This document shows, piece after piece, positions 43,287 through 50,919 of a stretch of 64,000 nucleotides of DNA. Source of the stretch: Verrucosispora sp. NA02020 (GTDB lineage Bacteria > Actinomycetota > Actinomycetes > Mycobacteriales > Micromonosporaceae); contig NZ_CP054923.1 of assembly GCF_013364215.1 (NCBI RefSeq), positions 5,270,001 through 5,334,000 of the forward strand, read 5' to 3'. How positions within the stretch are numbered: the stretch's first letter is position 1; every line of letters begins with the position of its first letter. The notes beneath the pieces are model-generated. The model had not been told where the DNA came from. It made no database searches and was given only the letters and a program-made list of their open reading frames with translations. Made by a program: the position numbers and the translations under genes.

Positions 43287-43456
43287 GCCTCCTCGTCTTT
43301 GTCGGCGGGGTCCCAGCCTTCGGCGCCGCAGCGGCGGCAGGTCCAGCCGACACCGTCTTCGCCTTCGTAGTGCACGTCTTCGTCGTGCTCGGGGTAGCCG
43401 TTGATGCAGATTTCGTCGTCTTCGGTGGTGGGCACGTCGGGGTTGGTGTCGTTCAT
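43283..43456 (-). CDS. Small acidic zinc-ribbon-like protein (57 aa)
   Basis: ATG at 43456, stop overlapping the next start. Very acidic (PTTEDDEICINGYPEHDEDV) with WTCRRCGAEGWDP near the end, a CxxC metal site. First gene of its short operon, behind the palindromic region at 43478-43501. Confidence 0.6.
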   Translation of the reverse strand: MNDTNPDVPTTEDDEICINGYPEHDEDVHYEGEDGVGWTCRRCGAEGWDPADKDEEA

Positions 43457-43477
43457 GGGTGCCTCACTCTCATCTCA

Positions 43478-43501
43478 GGTATCTACATGATACCACGGTA
43501 T
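43478..43501. promoter_or_regulatory. Overlapping GGTATC / GATACC palindromes (candidate operator)
   Basis: GGTATC (43478-43483) and GATACC (43489-43494) form one palindrome; ATACC-AC-GGTAT (43490-43501) forms a second, overlapping one. They lie in the promoter position of the operon starting at 43456, one of the few A/T-containing spots in this strip. Confidence 0.55.
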
Positions 43502-43541
43502 GCATGTCAGTCCAACCCTGTTCCTGCCCACCCATGACAAA

Positions 43542-43568
43542 GGCCCGCCACCACCACGGCGACGGGCC
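43542..43568 (-). terminator. Hairpin terminator
   Basis: GGCCCG (43542-43547) pairs with CGGGCC (43563-43568). It lies just after the 43584-end gene on the minus strand and before the next operon's promoter. Confidence 0.5.
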
Positions 43569-43583
43569 CCACCACCACACCAG

Positions 43584-43781
43584 CTACGGCACAATCCGCT
43601 TCCGGAAATCCGTCTTCGGGTCATACCGGCCCTCCAAGTAGTCGATGAACCGGTTCGCGTGGCCGACCCGCGAACCCACCGTCGACTCCGTGTACGGGCC
43701 GGTGCGGTGGTCCTGCTCGTACTGTTCGGCGAGCTTCCGCAGCTTCTTGATCAGGTCGGCGGGCAGTTTCGGGGCGGGCAT
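43584..43781 (-). CDS. Small helical protein of the array
   Basis: 65 residues, ATG overlapping the upstream stop (ATGA). Helical and charged: PADLIKKLRKLAEQYEQDHR, then VGHANRFIDYLEGRYDP. No family recognised. Confidence 0.6.
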   Translation of the reverse strand: MPAPKLPADLIKKLRKLAEQYEQDHRTGPYTESTVGSRVGHANRFIDYLEGRYDPKTDFRKRIVP

Positions 43782-44017
43782 CAGGGGTGCTCCTTCCGGT
43801 CGGGAAACAGACGCACAGCCGCACGCCACAACAACACCACCACCCCACCCAGGACGGCGGTAGAGGCGGCCGAGAAGGCGGCGGCAGTCAGCAGACCAGC
43901 TTCGCCCGTCGCAGCCCACAACACCAGACCGGCCGCGATCCCCAGCCCGAACAGGCCGCCGATCACGAATATGACGCGCAGGCCGTCGGGGTCGAAGCTG
44001 CGCAGGTAGTTGCGCAT
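43781..44017 (-). CDS. Two-span membrane protein of the array
   Basis: 78 residues, with spans at about 14-35 and 43-65 and short charged ends. Function unknown. Confidence 0.6.
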   Translation of the reverse strand: MRNYLRSFDPDGLRVIFVIGGLFGLGIAAGLVLWAATGEAGLLTAAAFSAASTAVLGGVVVLLWRAAVRLFPDRKEHP

Positions 44018-44018
44018 G

Positions 44019-44711
44019 TCAGTTCGCCCCTTCGTCGGCGATGGCGGCCAGCAGTTCGTCGGCGCGAACCTGCCACAGCTTCACATCCTCGTCCGGCACC
44101 GTCCCGTAGTCCCACGCCTTCTCCCGGTCCTCCCGGTGGGCGGGGCCGAGGGTGTTCGCCCACAACCATCGAGCAGCCCTCTCCCGGCCGTCACGCGGCC
44201 CGCCATCGAACACCACCACCCGCTCATCGCACACGCCGTCGTCGTTCCATGCACTGATGATCAGCTTGTCGTCGCGGGCCGGACCGTCACCCGGCAACCC
44301 GCCGGTAATGTCGATGCGGGTCATGTGCCTGCGCCGCTTGAGCGGGTCGCCGGAGATGCTTTCGGCGGCGTGATACCGCTTCCACGCTTCTGCCTCGGTG
44401 CGGTTGCCGTCGGAGGCGTAGGCGGAGAGGCTAAACCCGGACATGAGGCCGGGCCGCAAGTTCACCCCGAGGTGGTGGCTGTCGTCGCGGATGCTCTCGT
44501 GAATGCCGCCGCTGCGGGCTTCGGTGTCCAGGGTGAGGCCGGTGGTCACCTCCGGCGGCTGGTCCACGTACGTGTACCGCTGGGTGACGGTCATGCGCCG
44601 TCCGTGGCCGAGCAGGTTGCGTACCCGCGCGACGAGGTGCGGCATGGTGTCGAGGGCGGCCATGCAGGTGACGTCGCGCATGGCGAGGATCCGGGTCGGG
44701 CTGGCGGTCAC
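44019..44711 (-). CDS. Unknown 230-residue protein of the array
   Basis: The largest gene of the array. N-terminal half includes TVTQRYTYVDQPPEVTTG; the second half contains RIDITGGLPGDGPARDDKL and VVVFDGGPRDGRERAARWLW, a mixed alpha/beta pattern. No catalytic motif recognised. The previous gene's stop overlaps its start. Confidence 0.6.
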   Translation of the reverse strand: MTASPTRILAMRDVTCMAALDTMPHLVARVRNLLGHGRRMTVTQRYTYVDQPPEVTTGLTLDTEARSGGIHESIRDDSHHLGVNLRPGLMSGFSLSAYASDGNRTEAEAWKRYHAAESISGDPLKRRRHMTRIDITGGLPGDGPARDDKLIISAWNDDGVCDERVVVFDGGPRDGRERAARWLWANTLGPAHREDREKAWDYGTVPDEDVKLWQVRADELLAAIADEGAN

Positions 44712-44893
44712 CGGTCCACCTCCGTTCTCTTCTCCCGCAGGTCGCGTAGAGCCTCCCGCGTGTCGTCCACACCGAACGTCTCGACGGCGGCCAGGAGCTG
44801 CGCCGCGAGACTGCCGGACTGGGCGTCGTCGTGGCCTGGGTCGGCGCCGTCGGGCCGCCGGCCGGGGCCGTTGTTGTTGGTGAAAGCGCGCAT
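44708..44893 (-). CDS. Small protein of the array (61 aa)
   Basis: Starts MRAFTNNNGPGRRPDG; a flexible first half and a helical second half (LAAQLLAAVETFGVDDTREA). No family recognised. Confidence 0.55.
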   Translation of the reverse strand: MRAFTNNNGPGRRPDGADPGHDDAQSGSLAAQLLAAVETFGVDDTREALRDLREKRTEVDR

Positions 44894-44894
44894 G

Positions 44895-45245
44895 TCAGTG
44901 GTCCTCTCGGTCGGTGATGGCGGCGAGCGCGGCGTCAGCTTTGGCCAGCCAGTCGGCCCTGTTGACGTGCTGGTCGCCGCCGTGGTCCCAGTGCGGTTGG
45001 GCGTTGGGGTCGCCGCTGGTAGTGAGGTACAGGTGCCGGGCCAGGCGCTCCCGGGCGCTCGGAGAAGCTGCGGCAGCCAGCAGATCCAGCTCGCGGGCAA
45101 CCTGGCCGAGCGCGTCAACGTGCGGCTTCTCCTCGTCAATGCACAGGCCGCAGTCGCCCTCGCGGCGGTACCTGCGCCTGTCGCGCTCGTTGCGGACGAG
45201 CCTGGCGGCGTCGGCGAGCGCGATAGCGCGAATCTGGTCAGCCAT
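44895..45245 (-). CDS. Unknown helical protein of the array
   Basis: 116 residues, ATG 45245 inside the end of the upstream gene. Arg-rich helix, CGLCIDEEKPHVDAL with two Cys, then long helices to an ADAALAAITDREDH end. No family recognised. Confidence 0.6.
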   Translation of the reverse strand: MADQIRAIALADAARLVRNERDRRRYRREGDCGLCIDEEKPHVDALGQVARELDLLAAAASPSARERLARHLYLTTSGDPNAQPHWDHGGDQHVNRADWLAKADAALAAITDREDH

Positions 45246-45624
45246 GGTTGGCCTCTTCGGGTGTGAACGTCGGGCCGCCGATGCCCTCCCACGACAGGAC
45301 ACCCACCCGCCGGGCTTCACCGCCCCGCTCGACGACAGCGACCGGACACACGAAGCCGGTGAGGGGCATCACCAGCGCCATCGGCTCGTCCAGGAACCCG
45401 GCCGCCCGCAGCAGCTCGACGTCTTTCCCGTCGTGTTGCAGCACGCCGTTCTGCGCGGTGGTCATGGTGGGGAAGCCTCGCTGCCGCAGTGTGCCGATGG
45501 CGAAGTTGCGGGCCGTCGCGGAGACGATCCAGAGGCCGTGGGTGTGGGCGGCATCCAGGCCGAGCACGTCGCGGATCTGCTGGCTGATGCGGCCATTCGG
45601 GAGGGAGAGCGTGTAGGTGTTCAC
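45238..45624 (-). CDS. Unknown alpha/beta protein of the array
   Basis: 128 residues. Begins MNTYTLSLPNGRISQQI, then HGLWIVSATARNFAIGTL and FVCPVAVVERGGEARRVG. Strand-rich second half. No family recognised. Confidence 0.6.
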   Translation of the reverse strand: MNTYTLSLPNGRISQQIRDVLGLDAAHTHGLWIVSATARNFAIGTLRQRGFPTMTTAQNGVLQHDGKDVELLRAAGFLDEPMALVMPLTGFVCPVAVVERGGEARRVGVLSWEGIGGPTFTPEEANHG

Positions 45625-45637
45625 GATGGCGGTTCCT

Positions 45638-45913
45638 TCACTGTCCAGGCTGGGTGGTGTTCAACTTCGCCAGCGCTCGGGCGCACGCCTTACATTCCGG
45701 AAGATCCGCGATCTGACGTGGCGGCTTGCCGCGCCGGTACCGCTGGTCTTCGCGGGTCACCCACTCCTGGTCGTACACGTCGGTGGGCTGTCCGCCGGGG
45801 CGGCAGAGTGCGGTGCCGCGCCGTCCGGCTCCGACGGCCGGGGCGAGGTTGAGGCTGTAGTGGCGGCGGGTTACGTAGTAGTTGGCGGCCGGCTCGGTGG
45901 GCTGCTCAGCCAC
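45638..45913 (-). CDS. Small protein with C-terminal CxxC
   Basis: 91 residues, GTG start overlapping the upstream stop. A YYVTRRHYSLNLAPAVG segment and late LPECKACARALAKL give a possible metal site. No family recognised. Confidence 0.6.
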   Translation of the reverse strand: MAEQPTEPAANYYVTRRHYSLNLAPAVGAGRRGTALCRPGGQPTDVYDQEWVTREDQRYRRGKPPRQIADLPECKACARALAKLNTTQPGQ

Positions 45914-46274
45914 GGTCGTCTCCCAGCCCTCGCAACGCCACCTGCCGCACATCCCCCACGAACGCCTGCACCCTGCCCGAGTCGCGCGGGGTGTCGAACT
46001 GGCGCACCATGCCCAGCAGATTCCGTAGCGCGGACTCGGCACGCTCAGCCCGCTGGTAGACGGTTCCGGTCGGGTTCGTGGACAGCGGAATGTAGTTGAG
46101 GATGACGATCTCTGACTCCATGAGCTGACTGTTCGCGGCGACCGTCCGGCGGAACTCCTGCACGGTCTCGTACGTGTCTGCCGGCTGGGCGCTGCGGATG
46201 TCGATGGATCCGAAGCCGCGAGAGTGCGCGTAGGAGACGAAGTAGCGGTAGGGCATGTCGGCTGCACTGGGCAT
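45906..46274 (-). CDS. Unknown protein of the array
   Basis: 122 residues; an internal Met at residue 7 is an alternative start. YRYFVSYAHSRGFGSIDI opens an alpha/beta core, followed by a helix ending in RNLLGMVRQFDTP. No family recognised. Confidence 0.6.
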   Translation of the reverse strand: MPSAADMPYRYFVSYAHSRGFGSIDIRSAQPADTYETVQEFRRTVAANSQLMESEIVILNYIPLSTNPTGTVYQRAERAESALRNLLGMVRQFDTPRDSGRVQAFVGDVRQVALRGLGDDRG

Positions 46275-46280
46275 GGCGGG

Positions 46281-46487
46281 TTACCACCCCTTCCGTTTGC
46301 TGGTGCCGGTGGGTACGCGGGTGAGCATGCCGCCGCGTGCGAGCAGCCCGTCAATCTCGGCGTCGGTCATCGTGTCGCCCTGGTCGTTGGTCCACAGGCC
46401 GGTGGTCTGCTTGGTCCACACGGTCCAGAACGTCTCGACCACGGCTCCGGCGGGCAGATCCTTCGCGGTCTTCGGCTGGAAGGCCAT
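46281..46487 (-). CDS. Small protein of the array (68 aa)
   Basis: ATG 46487. Sequence KDLPAGAVVETFWTVWTKQT suggests a small beta barrel, with a basic tail RVPTGTSKRKGW. No family recognised. Confidence 0.6.
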   Translation of the reverse strand: MAFQPKTAKDLPAGAVVETFWTVWTKQTTGLWTNDQGDTMTDAEIDGLLARGGMLTRVPTGTSKRKGW

Positions 46488-46488
46488 G

Positions 46489-46878
46489 TCACCTGATCCC
46501 TTCGGAGTCGAGCACCCGCTGCGCGGTCTTCGGCCCGAACGGGCACGACTCGGGGTCGACGCCCTCACAGTTGCGGCAGGCGTGCCCGGCACGGGCGTGC
46601 TCCCACTGCCAGCGAGTCAGCGTCTCGGACGCTCCCGCCTCGCGCAGGCCATGCCGCAACGACATGTGCGACACCGACCCGTGCGACGCTGGCTCGCCGC
46701 GTGCCGCCGACCGCATCCGCTCCACCTGATTCTCGGCGGCCTCACGGCGGCTCTTGGGGAAGGTGGCGTAGCCGAGGTGGGCGGCGGTGACGGCGGCTTC
46801 GTAGGCGAGGACTGCCCGGAGTCGATGGATTTCGTCGAGGGCAGCGGAGTAGTGGGCCAGGTCGACGTGCTCGGTCAT
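46489..46878 (-). CDS. Helical Cys-containing protein of the array
   Basis: 129 residues, ATG 46878 behind AAGGAGCCCGCG. Helical first two thirds (LDEIHRLRAVLAYEAAVTAA), then HACRNCEGVDPESCPFGP, a Cys cluster suggesting zinc. No family recognised. Confidence 0.6.
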   Translation of the reverse strand: MTEHVDLAHYSAALDEIHRLRAVLAYEAAVTAAHLGYATFPKSRREAAENQVERMRSAARGEPASHGSVSHMSLRHGLREAGASETLTRWQWEHARAGHACRNCEGVDPESCPFGPKTAQRVLDSEGIR

Positions 46879-46924
46879 CGCGGGCTCCTTCGGGTCGCGG
46901 GTCGGGTGGGTGGTGGTGCCTCCG

Positions 46925-46941
46925 GCCGCAGTCGATGCGGC
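46925..46941. terminator. Possible hairpin terminator
   Basis: GCCGCA and TGCGGC arms with a 5-base loop, nested in a larger imperfect GCCTCCG / CGGAGGC pairing, lie just after the 46974-end gene. Confidence 0.4.
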
Positions 46942-46973
46942 GCCCTCACGGCACGATGCGGAGGCTGGACGGG

Positions 46974-47258
46974 TCAGACGGGCGTGAACTCCAACAGCGG
47001 GGCAACCCACTCGGGCGGCATGTCGCTGGCGACCGAGCCGATCCAGTACTCCGCGTTGTGGCGAGCCGCCCCGGCAGTGCCGTCCTTCTTGGCGCTGTAG
47101 CCGGCGATCTTGACGTGGCTGGCGGTCCCGTTGTCGAAGGTAATCGTCACCTCGTCGGGGATGATTCGGACGCTTGTGTACCGCTTGTCGATCGGTTCGG
47201 CTCCGGTCACGCCGTAGGTTCGGATAACGGTCACATCGGTGGGGGTGAGCGTGGGCAT
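46974..47258 (-). CDS. Unknown beta-type protein of the array
   Basis: 94 residues. Alternating strands (TVIRTYGVTGAEP, VTITFDNGTASHVKIAGY) and a hydrophobic PEWVAPLLEFTPV end. No family recognised. Confidence 0.6.
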   Translation of the reverse strand: MPTLTPTDVTVIRTYGVTGAEPIDKRYTSVRIIPDEVTITFDNGTASHVKIAGYSAKKDGTAGAARHNAEYWIGSVASDMPPEWVAPLLEFTPV

Positions 47259-47278
47259 GGCGGGCTCCTGTCTGCTGG

Positions 47279-47686
47279 TCAGCGGTTGGACAGTGCGGCG
47301 ATCTGGCGCAGCTTCGCCTCCACCTCATCGGACGCCAAACCCACCACCACCCCACCCCGACCGGCGTCGTCCGGGTCGTCCGACAGCACCTCGAACCGGA
47401 ACGGCCGGTGCGGGTCGTTGATGACCGATGCGGTGTGTCCGTTGGGGAACTCGTACAGCCACCCGGTGTCGGTCGTCTTGCGGTGACGGTCGAGGCTGCC
47501 GCTGTTGTGCTGCTCGATCGCCCAGTCGACGGCGTCCAGGGCTTCCTTGAGTCCACTTCCGGTGGCGGCGCGGACGTCCCGGACGGCGACGATGCGGGGC
47601 ATGCTGTGGCCGGTGGGGAAAGGCTTCCCGTCCGCTGCGTTGGCGATGACTCGGAGTGCGGCGGCGCGAAGGTCGATGGCGACCAT
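47279..47686 (-). CDS. Protein with ribosomal L7/L12-like helix motif
   Basis: 135 residues. IVAVRDVRAATGSGLKEALD followed by a helix resembles the C-terminal fold of ribosomal L7/L12 (xxR-x-x-TG-x-GLKEA), seen in many small actinomycete proteins. The second half is strand-rich. Functional meaning unknown. Confidence 0.6.
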   Translation of the reverse strand: MVAIDLRAAALRVIANAADGKPFPTGHSMPRIVAVRDVRAATGSGLKEALDAVDWAIEQHNSGSLDRHRKTTDTGWLYEFPNGHTASVINDPHRPFRFEVLSDDPDDAGRGGVVVGLASDEVEAKLRQIAALSNR

Positions 47687-47707
47687 TGGTGTCTCCTCTG
47701 CTGCTGG

Positions 47708-47941
47708 TCAGATGCTGATGTTGGCGGTCACGAGAAGATCGGCGGCAATCGCGTACGTGATCGCATTCCGCTCGAAGCCGTGCCGGTAGCGCAAGAACCG
47801 GTACAGGGCAATCCGGTCCGGGTAGTCCAAGCGCGCCAGGTAGGCGGTTTCGAGCCGGTCCCGCATGAGCACCATCGGTCGAATGCCTTCGGCGAGGATT
47901 TCGATGCAGTCGCCGTGGTCGATGACAGTCGGCTCACTCAT
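47708..47941 (-). CDS. Unknown small protein of the array
   Basis: 77 residues. DHGDCIEILAEGIRPMVLMR then a long helix with YRFLRYRHGFERNAITYA. No family recognised. Confidence 0.6.
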   Translation of the reverse strand: MSEPTVIDHGDCIEILAEGIRPMVLMRDRLETAYLARLDYPDRIALYRFLRYRHGFERNAITYAIAADLLVTANISI

Positions 47942-47952
47942 CGGTGCCTCCT

Positions 47953-48279
47953 CTACTGCTGGGTGAGTGTGGGGCTGGCAGTGACTTCCCGATCCGACGG
48001 AACATGTGTGCACGGGTCTTTGCAGACACGCCCGCAGCGGCGGCACTCCGGTAGCACATCAACCCCCGCTACCAGGTCGTAGACAACCTTGCCGCGCATG
48101 CCAGTAATCGTGTCGGACAAGAGTTCGGCGGCGGCCCTGCGGGCACTGTTGACCGCATACCAGAGGCCACGCGGACCGCTGAACACCTGCCCGCGTTTCC
48201 GGCCGTCGGCTTCCGTCCACCGGGCGGTCCACAAGTCGCGGTTGCCGCCGAGGGAGTCAGGCCAGTCGGTGCCGGTCAC
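47953..48279 (-). CDS. Small protein with Cys cluster
   Basis: 108 residues, GTG start overlapping the next gene upstream. WTARWTEADGRKRGQVFSG and a late PECRRCGRVCKDPCTHV cluster of four Cys plus His, a likely zinc site. No family recognised. Confidence 0.6.
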   Translation of the reverse strand: MTGTDWPDSLGGNRDLWTARWTEADGRKRGQVFSGPRGLWYAVNSARRAAAELLSDTITGMRGKVVYDLVAGVDVLPECRRCGRVCKDPCTHVPSDREVTASPTLTQQ

Positions 48280-48737
48280 GACTGCCCACCCGTGGTGCCG
48301 TGACGGTCTTCGGCGGCGTCGGCAAGCGTGGTCAGCGTGTCGTGGTCGACGTGCGTGTCGGCGGCAGCAACCCGCAGCAGGTCGGCACCGGTGAGAGGGC
48401 CGGGCTTCGAGGCGATGTGGGAGATGAGCGCGTCGAGGGCTTTCACGTCCGCGACGGTGCGGCCGGTCGCCTTGAGGGTGTCGAGCCACAGGCCGCGCAG
48501 GTTGCGGGCGTACACGGCTCGGGTGTGGTCTCGGCCCCGCTCGTGAAGGGTGACGAGGACGGCGTTGCCGGTGGGGTCCGGGTGCCACGACGTGAGGTAG
48601 AACGGGCCGCATCGGCGGCGCACGATTCGGTAGGGGCCGGGGTCGACGATGGTGGCGCGGGTGGGGTGCCTGATGCGCCAGTAGGGGCCTTCGGCGTAGT
48701 ACACGTCGGCGCCGGGCTGGATGTCGACCTTACGCAT
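48276..48737 (-). CDS. Unknown 153-residue protein of the array
   Basis: ATG 48737 behind AAAGGAGC. First half is strand-rich (DVYYAEGPYWRIRHPTRA), second half helical (VADVKALDALISHIAS). No family recognised. Confidence 0.6.
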   Translation of the reverse strand: MRKVDIQPGADVYYAEGPYWRIRHPTRATIVDPGPYRIVRRRCGPFYLTSWHPDPTGNAVLVTLHERGRDHTRAVYARNLRGLWLDTLKATGRTVADVKALDALISHIASKPGPLTGADLLRVAAADTHVDHDTLTTLADAAEDRHGTTGGQS

Positions 48738-48849
48738 CGGGGGGCTCCTTTGGGTTGTCTGGTGGTGTGCGGGTTGGTCGCCGGTCCGGGCTGCGACACC
48801 CGGTGCGCTGCGGCCTCCACTGGCCGACCGGCGGGCCGAACTGGCGGGT

Positions 48850-49095
48850 TTAGCGGCGAGGCGCCAGAGCGGCGTACTTCTTGAACGCACGGACGACCAG
48901 GCCGCCGTTGTCGTTGTACGAGATTCGGACCAGGCGGCGTCGATCCCACCGCTTGAGCAGGTCGCGGGAGAAGGGTGTGTGGTCGTCGAGGGCGTCGATG
49001 CCGCCCTCGTGAAGCACCCGGTATGCCTCCGCTTCGGTGTCGCGGGCGAAGATGGGTTCAGTGGTCGGATTCCCGGCGGCGGCGATGCCCTGCAT
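48850..49095 (-). CDS. Small protein, first of its leftward operon
   Basis: 81 residues. AEAYRVLHEGGIDALDDHTP and RISYNDNGGLVVRAFKKY give an alpha/beta pattern; no family recognised. Divergent from the regulator at 49197 across a repeat-bearing region. Confidence 0.55.
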   Translation of the reverse strand: MQGIAAAGNPTTEPIFARDTEAEAYRVLHEGGIDALDDHTPFSRDLLKRWDRRRLVRISYNDNGGLVVRAFKKYAALAPRR

Positions 49096-49113
49096 GTCGA
49101 CTCCTCAACACGG

Positions 49114-49190
49114 CGTTGCGCTACGGCGTGGCGTTTCTGTGTCCAGACTACCCGACAGGCTGGCATCACGCAACGCCGTTGCGCTACGCT
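49114..49190. promoter_or_regulatory. Divergent control region with CGTTGCGCTACG repeats
   Basis: An exact 12-base repeat CGTTGCGCTACG occurs at 49114-49125 and 49177-49188, 63 bases apart. The second copy contains TACGCT (49185-49190), 6 bases before the ATG at 49197, so the + gene may be leaderless and its product may bind these repeats. Confidence 0.65.
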
Positions 49191-49196
49191 GTTTGC

Positions 49197-49451
49197 ATGA
49201 CCGATGACGTGCGCGCCGAACTCGACGCCGTAGCAGCAGCCCGCCGCAGACTGGACAAGCAGGCTGCGCTGCTAGACGAACGCGAGCACGCCGCCATCCA
49301 AGCCGCATGGCGCGACAAGGTCACCCCCACCGAAATCGCCATGCGCGTCGGACGATCCACCGCCCACGTCCGCAAGCTGCGACCCGACGACGTACCGCCA
49401 GCCCGCATGGGCGGTATGGCGCAGGTGAAGCGGCAGAGCGAGCAGCCCTAG
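49197..49451 (+). CDS. Small HTH regulator inside the array
   Basis: 84 residues. A coiled-coil-like N-terminus (AAARRRLDKQAALLDEREHA) precedes an HTH (VTPTEIAMRVGRSTAHVRKL). The only + gene in the array, divergent from 48850-49095 and flanked by exact repeats that fit autoregulation. Likely a local repressor. Confidence 0.7.
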   Translation: MTDDVRAELDAVAAARRRLDKQAALLDEREHAAIQAAWRDKVTPTEIAMRVGRSTAHVRKLRPDDVPPARMGGMAQVKRQSEQP

Positions 49452-49486
49452 CCGGGCTGCCGACACAGGTTCGAGTTGCACGGCGC

Positions 49487-49515
49487 GGCGGGGGCGACCA
49501 TCGGCCACCCCCGCC
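49487..49515. terminator. Bidirectional hairpin terminator
   Basis: GGCGGGGG (49487-49494) pairs with CCCCCGCC (49508-49515). It lies between the convergent regulator and the gene ending at 49529. Confidence 0.7.
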
Positions 49516-49528
49516 TTCGGTGCCCCGC

Positions 49529-49693
49529 TCACTTGGCGTCCGGCTTCTGCCCAGCATCCTGCTGGCTGCCGTGTCCGTGGTGGGTGGTCCAGGTGCGGTC
49601 GCCCGCGTTGTAGCTGGACGGCTTGCGGGATGCTCCGGCGGCCATCGCCCCGAACACGGCAGCAGCCTTCCGGTTCGCGTCGGCGGCGCTCAC
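49529..49693 (-). CDS. Small unknown protein (54 aa)
   Basis: GTG at 49693 overlapping the upstream stop (GTGA); an internal ATG at 49645 is an alternative. Hydrophilic, with a His-rich TWTTHHGHGSQQD. No family recognised. The overlap with the neighbour supports it. Confidence 0.5.
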   Translation of the reverse strand: MSAADANRKAAAVFGAMAAGASRKPSSYNAGDRTWTTHHGHGSQQDAGQKPDAK

Positions 49694-49860
49694 CGGATCG
49701 GCCTCGCGTCCGTCTGCTTGCGGGCGGCCTTCACCGCCGGATGTTGGGTGAGTTGACTGCGCAGCCGCTCGGCTTCGGCGGCATCACTGCGGGATCCGGT
49801 GACGGCGGCGGTCTGCCTTGCCTGCTGCCATTTGCTGTGGTCGTCTGCGAAACTGGCCAT
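49690..49860 (-). CDS. Small helical protein (56 aa)
   Basis: ATG 49860 with AAGGAGG upstream. Helical charged sequence (ADDHSKWQQARQTAAV, AEAERLRSQLTQHP). Coupled to the 49529 gene. Confidence 0.6.
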   Translation of the reverse strand: MASFADDHSKWQQARQTAAVTGSRSDAAEAERLRSQLTQHPAVKAARKQTDARPIR

Positions 49861-49939
49861 GGCTGGCCTCCTTCGGGTGGTCGGCCACCCCGCCCGGTTG
49901 CTGCCGGTGCGCGGGGTGATCTCCGTGACTGGGGATCGG

Positions 49940-49983
49940 GGCGGGACGTGGCCGGCTTGTCGAGGGCGTGGCCACGTCCCGCC
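49940..49983 (-). terminator. Hairpin terminator
   Basis: GGCGGGACGTGGCC (49940-49953) pairs perfectly with GGCCACGTCCCGCC (49970-49983), 14 bp. It follows the tiny gene ending at 49987 on the minus strand. Confidence 0.75.
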
Positions 49984-49986
49984 GGC

Positions 49987-50046
49987 TCACTTGCGGCGGG
50001 TGCTGCCGTTCAACGTCTGGTCGACGGCGGTGGTGCGCTTCGCCAT
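49987..50046 (-). CDS. Possible 19-residue peptide
   Basis: ATG 50046 behind GAGGAGACGC, reading MAKRTTAVDQTLNGSTRRK. It is its own transcription unit between two strong hairpins, so it may be translated. Very short; could be a regulatory peptide or chance. Confidence 0.4.
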   Translation of the reverse strand: MAKRTTAVDQTLNGSTRRK

Positions 50047-50096
50047 GTGCGTCTCCTCGGGGTGGGGTTGGTCGTCGCGGCTGCGGTGACCCCGCG

Positions 50097-50123
50097 CGGG
50101 CCCGGAAGGGTGGTCCGGGCCCG
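50097..50123 (-). terminator. Hairpin terminator
   Basis: CGGGCCCGGA (50097-50106) pairs with TCCGGGCCCG (50114-50123), 10 bp with a 7-base loop, just after the membrane gene ending at 50144. Confidence 0.7.
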
Positions 50124-50143
50124 GCAGGCTCACATCGCAGACG

Positions 50144-50395
50144 TCACCGGGCCGGCTGCGGCGCAGGCTGCGCGGCCAGCTCGGCACGCCACTGCCGAAA
50201 GTTGCGCAGATACACCCAGCCGTACGCGGCACAGGAGGCGATGAACCCCCACTGGCGGGTGGAGATTGCGTAGGCGAGCCACAGGGTTTGGGCGCCGATG
50301 CCGACAGCCCACCCCCACGGGGATTTACGGCCGGCGAGGTAGAGGCCGAACACGCCGACGGCGGTGAGCAGCCACGACCACAGTTGCGGGTTCAC
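50144..50395 (-). CDS. Three-span membrane protein
   Basis: 83 residues with spans at about 6-22, 27-44 and 48-64 and a Trp/Tyr-rich YGWVYLRNFRQWRAEL end, like small phage membrane proteins. Overlaps the upstream stop. Function unknown. Confidence 0.6.
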   Translation of the reverse strand: MNPQLWSWLLTAVGVFGLYLAGRKSPWGWAVGIGAQTLWLAYAISTRQWGFIASCAAYGWVYLRNFRQWRAELAAQPAPQPAR

Positions 50396-50676
50396 CGGTC
50401 GACACCGACTGCGAACACCTCATGCCATGCGTTGCGGCTCGACTGGCTGCGGATCTCGCCTGTGTCGCTGTACCGGTAGGTGTCGACCATGGCGGCGGTG
50501 CGGGCGAGGTTGGCGTGCAGGTGGGCTCGCATCAGCCACCGGTCCCGCTGGGCGTCGGTCGGGTTGTAGGTGCCGTTACCGCCGGGCAGCAGGTGGTCCT
50601 TCTGGTCGGCGAGGGCGGCGAGGCGTAGGGCTTCGCAGACGTGTTCGGGGCCGGTCATCGGCTTCGGATCGGTCAT
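50392..50676 (-). CDS. Unknown helical protein of the array
   Basis: 94 residues, ATG 50676 behind GGAGGAACC. Helical with LRLAALADQKDHLLPGG and AHLHANLARTAAMVDTYRY. This pattern recurs in other actinophage small proteins, but function is unknown. Confidence 0.65.
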   Translation of the reverse strand: MTDPKPMTGPEHVCEALRLAALADQKDHLLPGGNGTYNPTDAQRDRWLMRAHLHANLARTAAMVDTYRYSDTGEIRSQSSRNAWHEVFAVGVDR

Positions 50677-50713
50677 GGTTCCTCCGGGCTGTTGGTCCGT
50701 TGTGGTCCCTCCA

Positions 50714-50744
50714 CCCGCCACGAGCGCGTAACGGTCGTGGCGGG
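50714..50744 (-). terminator. Hairpin terminator
   Basis: CCCGCCACGA (50714-50723) pairs with TCGTGGCGGG (50735-50744), 10 bp, after the gene ending at 50764. Confidence 0.7.
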
Positions 50745-50763
50745 CAGGCACCCAACGGGCGGG

Positions 50764-50919
50764 TCAGCGGATCGGCTTCCACTCGTCCGGGTCGGGCACG
50801 TCAACCTGCGAGATGTGCACACCGGCCGCGTACTCGGATGCCGGGGGCAGGTTCTCGCGGCAGTCGACGCACCACGGCTCGCCCGGTTCGGCGGCCATAA
50901 CCTTGCAGGCGCCGCACAT
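50764..50919 (-). CDS. Small zinc-ribbon protein (51 aa)
   Basis: Two CxxC pairs (MCGACKVM and WCVDCREN) make a clear ribbon-type zinc site. ATG 50919 overlaps the upstream stop. Possible nucleic-acid or protein adaptor. Confidence 0.65.
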   Translation of the reverse strand: MCGACKVMAAEPGEPWCVDCRENLPPASEYAAGVHISQVDVPDPDEWKPIR

